64,000 nucleotides of DNA from Streptomyces rubradiris (GTDB taxonomy: Bacteria; Actinomycetota; Actinomycetes; Streptomycetales; Streptomycetaceae). The DNA lies in NCBI RefSeq assembly GCF_016860525.1, contig NZ_BNEA01000015.1:1116001-1180000 (forward strand), read 5' to 3'. Both the position numbers and the translations under genes were made by a program. Below the pieces are notes generated by a model. It was not told the DNA's origin and searched no databases. It worked only from the letters and a program-made list of their open reading frames with translations. Shown piece by piece: positions 61,314 through 64,000 of this stretch (within the stretch, counting starts at the first letter, position 1; each line of letters opens with the position of its first letter).

Positions 61314-62066
61314 CTGCCCACGCCGCCTGTGATCACAGTCGTCATCGCCACCCGCCTGCGAGAAGACCGCCTCGGCTTCCTGACCGCCCTGCACACCAGC
61401 CTCACCCGGCAAACGGTCCCGTGGGAGGCCGTCATCGCCCTCGACGGCGCCGACCCCGAGCGCCTACCGGCGCCACTGGCCGGCGATCCTCGGGTCCGTA
61501 CGCTGGCACTGCCGCGGCCAGTCGGCGCCGCGTGCGCCCGCAACCTCGCCCTGACCCTCGTCCGCACCCCGTACGTGAACTGGGCCGACGACGACGATCT
61601 GTTCCCCGACGGCGCGCTGGCGGCACGGCTCGACACCCTGGAGCAAGCGGGGGTGGGCTGGTGCGCCGGGTGGAGCGAGGACCTCCACCCCGACGGCACC
61701 ACCACGCTGTGGCGCTGCCCGACACCGCCCGGCCGGCACGAGGCGGGGGATGTGTGGACGTACTGGCGCTCACCGGCCGACACCATCCCCATCGGGCCGA
61801 CCACGATCCTGGCCCGCACCGAGCTGGTGCGCGCCGCCCCGATGGGCGGCCTGGTCCAGGGCGAGGACTACATGACGGCCATCGGCATCACCAGCCTCGC
61901 CCCGGGGATCCTGCTGCCCCAGCCGGTCTACCGCTACCGCAAGCACCCCGGGCAGATGACCGCCCAGCCCGGATACGACCAGCTGGAAGCCGCCGCCCGC
62001 GAACACGCCTGGAGTTACGGCCGCAGCCTGCGCTCGCTCACCCGCCGCGAGACCGCACGTGGCTGA
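61314..62066 (+). CDS. Family 2 glycosyltransferase, CTG start
   Basis: CTG 61314 has GGAG eight bases upstream; GTG 61329, 15 bases later, would be too far from it. The 250-residue product has the GT2 fold: ITVVIATRLREDRLGFLTAL, WEAVIALDGADP, GAACARNLALTLVRTPYVNW and the DxD motif ADDDDLFPDG, with GEDYMTAIGI. It would transfer a sugar from a nucleotide-sugar to an unknown acceptor, perhaps a surface or channel component. Its presence in a conjugation operon is unusual. It overlaps the next gene by 8 bases. Confidence 0.82.
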   Translation: MPTPPVITVVIATRLREDRLGFLTALHTSLTRQTVPWEAVIALDGADPERLPAPLAGDPRVRTLALPRPVGAACARNLALTLVRTPYVNWADDDDLFPDGALAARLDTLEQAGVGWCAGWSEDLHPDGTTTLWRCPTPPGRHEAGDVWTYWRSPADTIPIGPTTILARTELVRAAPMGGLVQGEDYMTAIGITSLAPGILLPQPVYRYRKHPGQMTAQPGYDQLEAAAREHAWSYGRSLRSLTRRETARG

Positions 62067-63159
62067 CGCCCAGATCACCCTCACCTACAGCCGGAACATC
62101 GGCGTCGTCGCCATCGCCACCGGCAAGCACTACGAATCCGCGGAGAAGGTACTGGGCGCTACCGGGTTCCGCCGGGGTGAGGCCGGGACGTACCACGTGT
62201 CCGACGCGGACGAGGCAGCGGCCAAAAAAGCCCTGGCCCGCCTGGTCCAGCGTGCCCAGGCGTCCGGAATCGAGGTGACGGCCAGCAGCCGGCGGTTCAT
62301 CGGGGACGCCGCCCGCGACATCGCCCGCCTCCTGCCCGGCCAGTGGAACACGCAGGTCGAGATCTACGCCCACCCGGTGTGGCAGGAAGACCTCCTCCCC
62401 TATCTGTGGGACAACGGCGACCTAGCCCACGCCGTGCGGACTGCCCGGATCCCCTACGCCGCCACCCTCACCAACCGGGCCACCGCCACCATCCTGCTGC
62501 TGGCCGAACGCCCCGGTCGGCTCGGCTACCTGGTCGGTGCCCTCGCTCCCGCGGCGTTCGGCGAGGTGGACGGCGATCCGCACGCCCCGCGCAGCATCAC
62601 CGTGGGGCCGTTCCCCGGCCCCGCCGCACAGGCGATCACCGAGCGGTATCTGCCCGCCTACGAACAGGCCGTCCACGAGCGTCGCATCACGATGGTGGCC
62701 GAGGCCCTCGGCATCATCCAGTCGGAACTGGATCCCCGGCGCGAACCGCGTACCGCCACGGGCGCCGAGGGTGCCCTGCCAGAACAGTCCAGGCAGTGCG
62801 CCCCGGCAGGCGACGCCTTCCTGGACCGCGCGTGGCGCGAGTTCCTCACCGTCGTGGACCACGCCCCGGTGCTGCTGGACCGGTGCCGTCCTGCGGCCAG
62901 TGCGTGGCCGCAGGACGCCGAGGCCCTCGACCAGCTCGCCGCCGCGCTCCTCGCCGCTGAACAGGTACGCGATGACCTGACCCGAGGCGTCCCGCTGTCC
63001 CGCGCCGACCACCACCAGCGCACCTGGCCGGTGATCGCGACCTGGCTCACCCACAGCGACAGCTTCCTGCGCCAGGCCCGCGCCGCGGCACCAAGCCCGC
63101 CTCCCGCGCCCGCACTCCCCGCACCCCCGCCCCGCGCCCTGCCCGCACACCGCCTTTGA
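62059..63159 (+). CDS. Hypothetical protein, 366 residues
   Basis: GTG 62059 begins MADAQITLTYSRNIGVVAIA and continues ATGKHYESAEKVLGATGFRR, GRLGYLVGALAPAAFGEVDG, AFLDRAWREFLTVVDHAPVL and a Pro/Ala tail. The first 220 residues appear as one alpha/beta domain, then helices. It has no recognised family. Overlap with the glycosyltransferase suggests coupled expression. Confidence 0.7.
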   Translation: MADAQITLTYSRNIGVVAIATGKHYESAEKVLGATGFRRGEAGTYHVSDADEAAAKKALARLVQRAQASGIEVTASSRRFIGDAARDIARLLPGQWNTQVEIYAHPVWQEDLLPYLWDNGDLAHAVRTARIPYAATLTNRATATILLLAERPGRLGYLVGALAPAAFGEVDGDPHAPRSITVGPFPGPAAQAITERYLPAYEQAVHERRITMVAEALGIIQSELDPRREPRTATGAEGALPEQSRQCAPAGDAFLDRAWREFLTVVDHAPVLLDRCRPAASAWPQDAEALDQLAAALLAAEQVRDDLTRGVPLSRADHHQRTWPVIATWLTHSDSFLRQARAAAPSPPPAPALPAPPPRALPAHRL

Positions 63160-63178
63160 CCGTAGGAAGGCCCCCTTC

Positions 63179-63628
63179 TTGGACCCTGGCACGCACTTCG
63201 CCTTCGGCACCCACCCCGAGCACGGCTTCGTCGCCGCGTTCACCACGACCATGCCCGCCCACCTGGGCCACTGGTTCCTCACCCGCGAGCAGTTCGAGCC
63301 CGTCCCCGGCCATCCCACGCTGTTCCGGCTCACCGAGCCCGACCGTGACGGTGCGCGCCGCGCCCGCCACGCCGTCAACGACCTGCGGGCCCTGGGCTAC
63401 ACGGTGGACGCCGACCTCCGCCTCGACCCGCACCCACCGTCGCGGTCGGCACGCCCGGCCCGGCCCCACGCTCTGCCGGAGCGGCGTAACCGGCTCGCCC
63501 AGGCGGCGGCCGTGCGCTCCCCGCAGCACCGGGCCACGCCGCCCACCACCACACCCGCCACACGGCCGATTCCGCCGAAGCCCGCCTACGCCCCGACCGT
63601 GCACCTGCACACGGGACGGTCGCGATGA
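63179..63628 (+). CDS. Hypothetical protein, 149 residues
   Basis: TTG 63179, after AGGAAGG, gives MDPGTHFAFGTHPEHGFVAA, FTTTMPAHLGHWFLTREQFE, PGHPTLFRLTEPDRDGARRA, RHAVNDLRALGYTVDADLRL and a Pro/Arg-rich tail. A compact domain followed by disorder. It overlaps the next gene by ATGA. Confidence 0.7.
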   Translation: MDPGTHFAFGTHPEHGFVAAFTTTMPAHLGHWFLTREQFEPVPGHPTLFRLTEPDRDGARRARHAVNDLRALGYTVDADLRLDPHPPSRSARPARPHALPERRNRLAQAAAVRSPQHRATPPTTTPATRPIPPKPAYAPTVHLHTGRSR

Positions 63629-63966
63629 CACCCGACGACGAGACGATCCGCATCACCCGCGGGCAGGGCGGCGAGGTCGAAGTCAGCGGAAGGATCGACG
63701 CGGTGGCCAAGGAGCTGCTGCTCCGGGCCGGTTTCCTCTTCCTGCCGGCCCTGCGCGGCCGGGTCTGGGTCCGGCTGCCGTTCGACCTCGGCCGCGACTG
63801 GGAGAACAAGCACGCGACCTGGGCAGCGGACATGCTCTCCACCGCCCGCTACCACGTGCACCTCGACCCCGACCTGCGCTACACCCCACCCGACGAACCG
63901 GCCCCGCCCGCACGACCGCCGGCCATGACCGCCCAAACACCACCCAGCAGGCCACAGCGCCGCTGA
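63625..63966 (+). CDS. Hypothetical protein, 113 residues
   Basis: ATG 63625 overlaps the previous stop. The product reads MTPDDETIRITRGQGGEVEV, GRIDAVAKELLLRAGFLFLP, RGRVWVRLPFDLGRDWENKH, ATWAADMLSTARYHVHLDPD and a Pro-rich tail. The first 85 residues look like one alpha/beta domain. Not recognised. Confidence 0.7.
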   Translation: MTPDDETIRITRGQGGEVEVSGRIDAVAKELLLRAGFLFLPALRGRVWVRLPFDLGRDWENKHATWAADMLSTARYHVHLDPDLRYTPPDEPAPPARPPAMTAQTPPSRPQRR

Positions 63967-64000
63967 AACCCTTCCTCCGGGAGAACCTGATCCCTGACAC

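Overview
This is high-GC actinobacterial DNA, almost certainly from a Streptomyces or close relative. The evidence is the strong G/C third-position bias, frequent GTG/TTG starts, WhiB, SpdB-like, DUF317, DUF4913, DUF6233 and SCO6880-type genes, and secreted proteins with Streptomyces-style signal peptides. Almost everything is accessory: replication and mobilisation genes, a type IV secretion-like conjugation operon, transposons and IS elements, orphan regulators and pseudogenes. It looks like part of a plasmid or integrative conjugative element. No rRNA or tRNA gene, attachment site, CRISPR array or telomere-like end was recognised.

Left part (1-10.6 kb): an XRE regulator / ImmA-type metallopeptidase / membrane protein set is interrupted by a divergent MmyB-type regulator. 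Around 2.8-2.9 kb lie three copies of a palindromic operator core (ACTTAAGTG-like) and a promoter for a 42-codon ORF. Next is a winged-helix candidate replication protein whose coding sequence carries six iteron-like repeats in all three reading frames, then a zinc-finger protein, a WhiB protein, an SpdB-like membrane protein with a 27-bp tandem repeat, small proteins, a MobC-like protein whose 5' end holds four perfect inverted repeats (candidate oriT), and a MobA-type relaxase.

Middle (10.6-36.5 kb): a complete Tn3-family transposon (10618-16778, 50-bp terminal inverted repeats) carries tnpA, a carbon-nitrogen hydrolase, a GcvH homologue and a serine resolvase. Beyond it are a lipoprotein, small secreted proteins, a DUF317 gene with a 54-bp perfect palindrome beside it, an ATP-dependent DNA ligase, a trxB relic, and a redox cluster (two aldo/keto reductases, an SDR, a divergent MmyB-type regulator). 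A composite transposon (27646-31836, two inverted 857-bp IS5-type copies) has inserted into a DUF6233 gene with a TTA target duplication; removing it restores the reading frame exactly. Its cargo includes a membrane PP2C phosphatase. A 269-bp MITE-like element follows at 35.6 kb.

Right part (36.7-64 kb): a long minus-strand gene array (49906 down to 36773) holds a DNA methyltransferase, DUF4913, RelE-like and winged-helix proteins, three related small proteins, two HxlR/MarR-like regulators, two MFS transporters, an ATP-grasp ligase, a HAD hydrolase and two DUF317 proteins. Divergent from it, and separated by a pair of inverted 26-bp boxes, a plus-strand operon (50300-63966) encodes a NlpC/P60-lysozyme hydrolase, a small pilin-like membrane protein, VirB8-, VirB6/TrbL- and SCO6880-like proteins, a VirB4-like ATPase, and a tail of unknown proteins plus a family 2 glycosyltransferase. 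Five genes in this operon appear to start at CTG codons. The relaxase module and the channel module are 40 kb apart, and no coupling ATPase (VirD4/TraD/TraB-like) is visible, so the element probably continues beyond the window.
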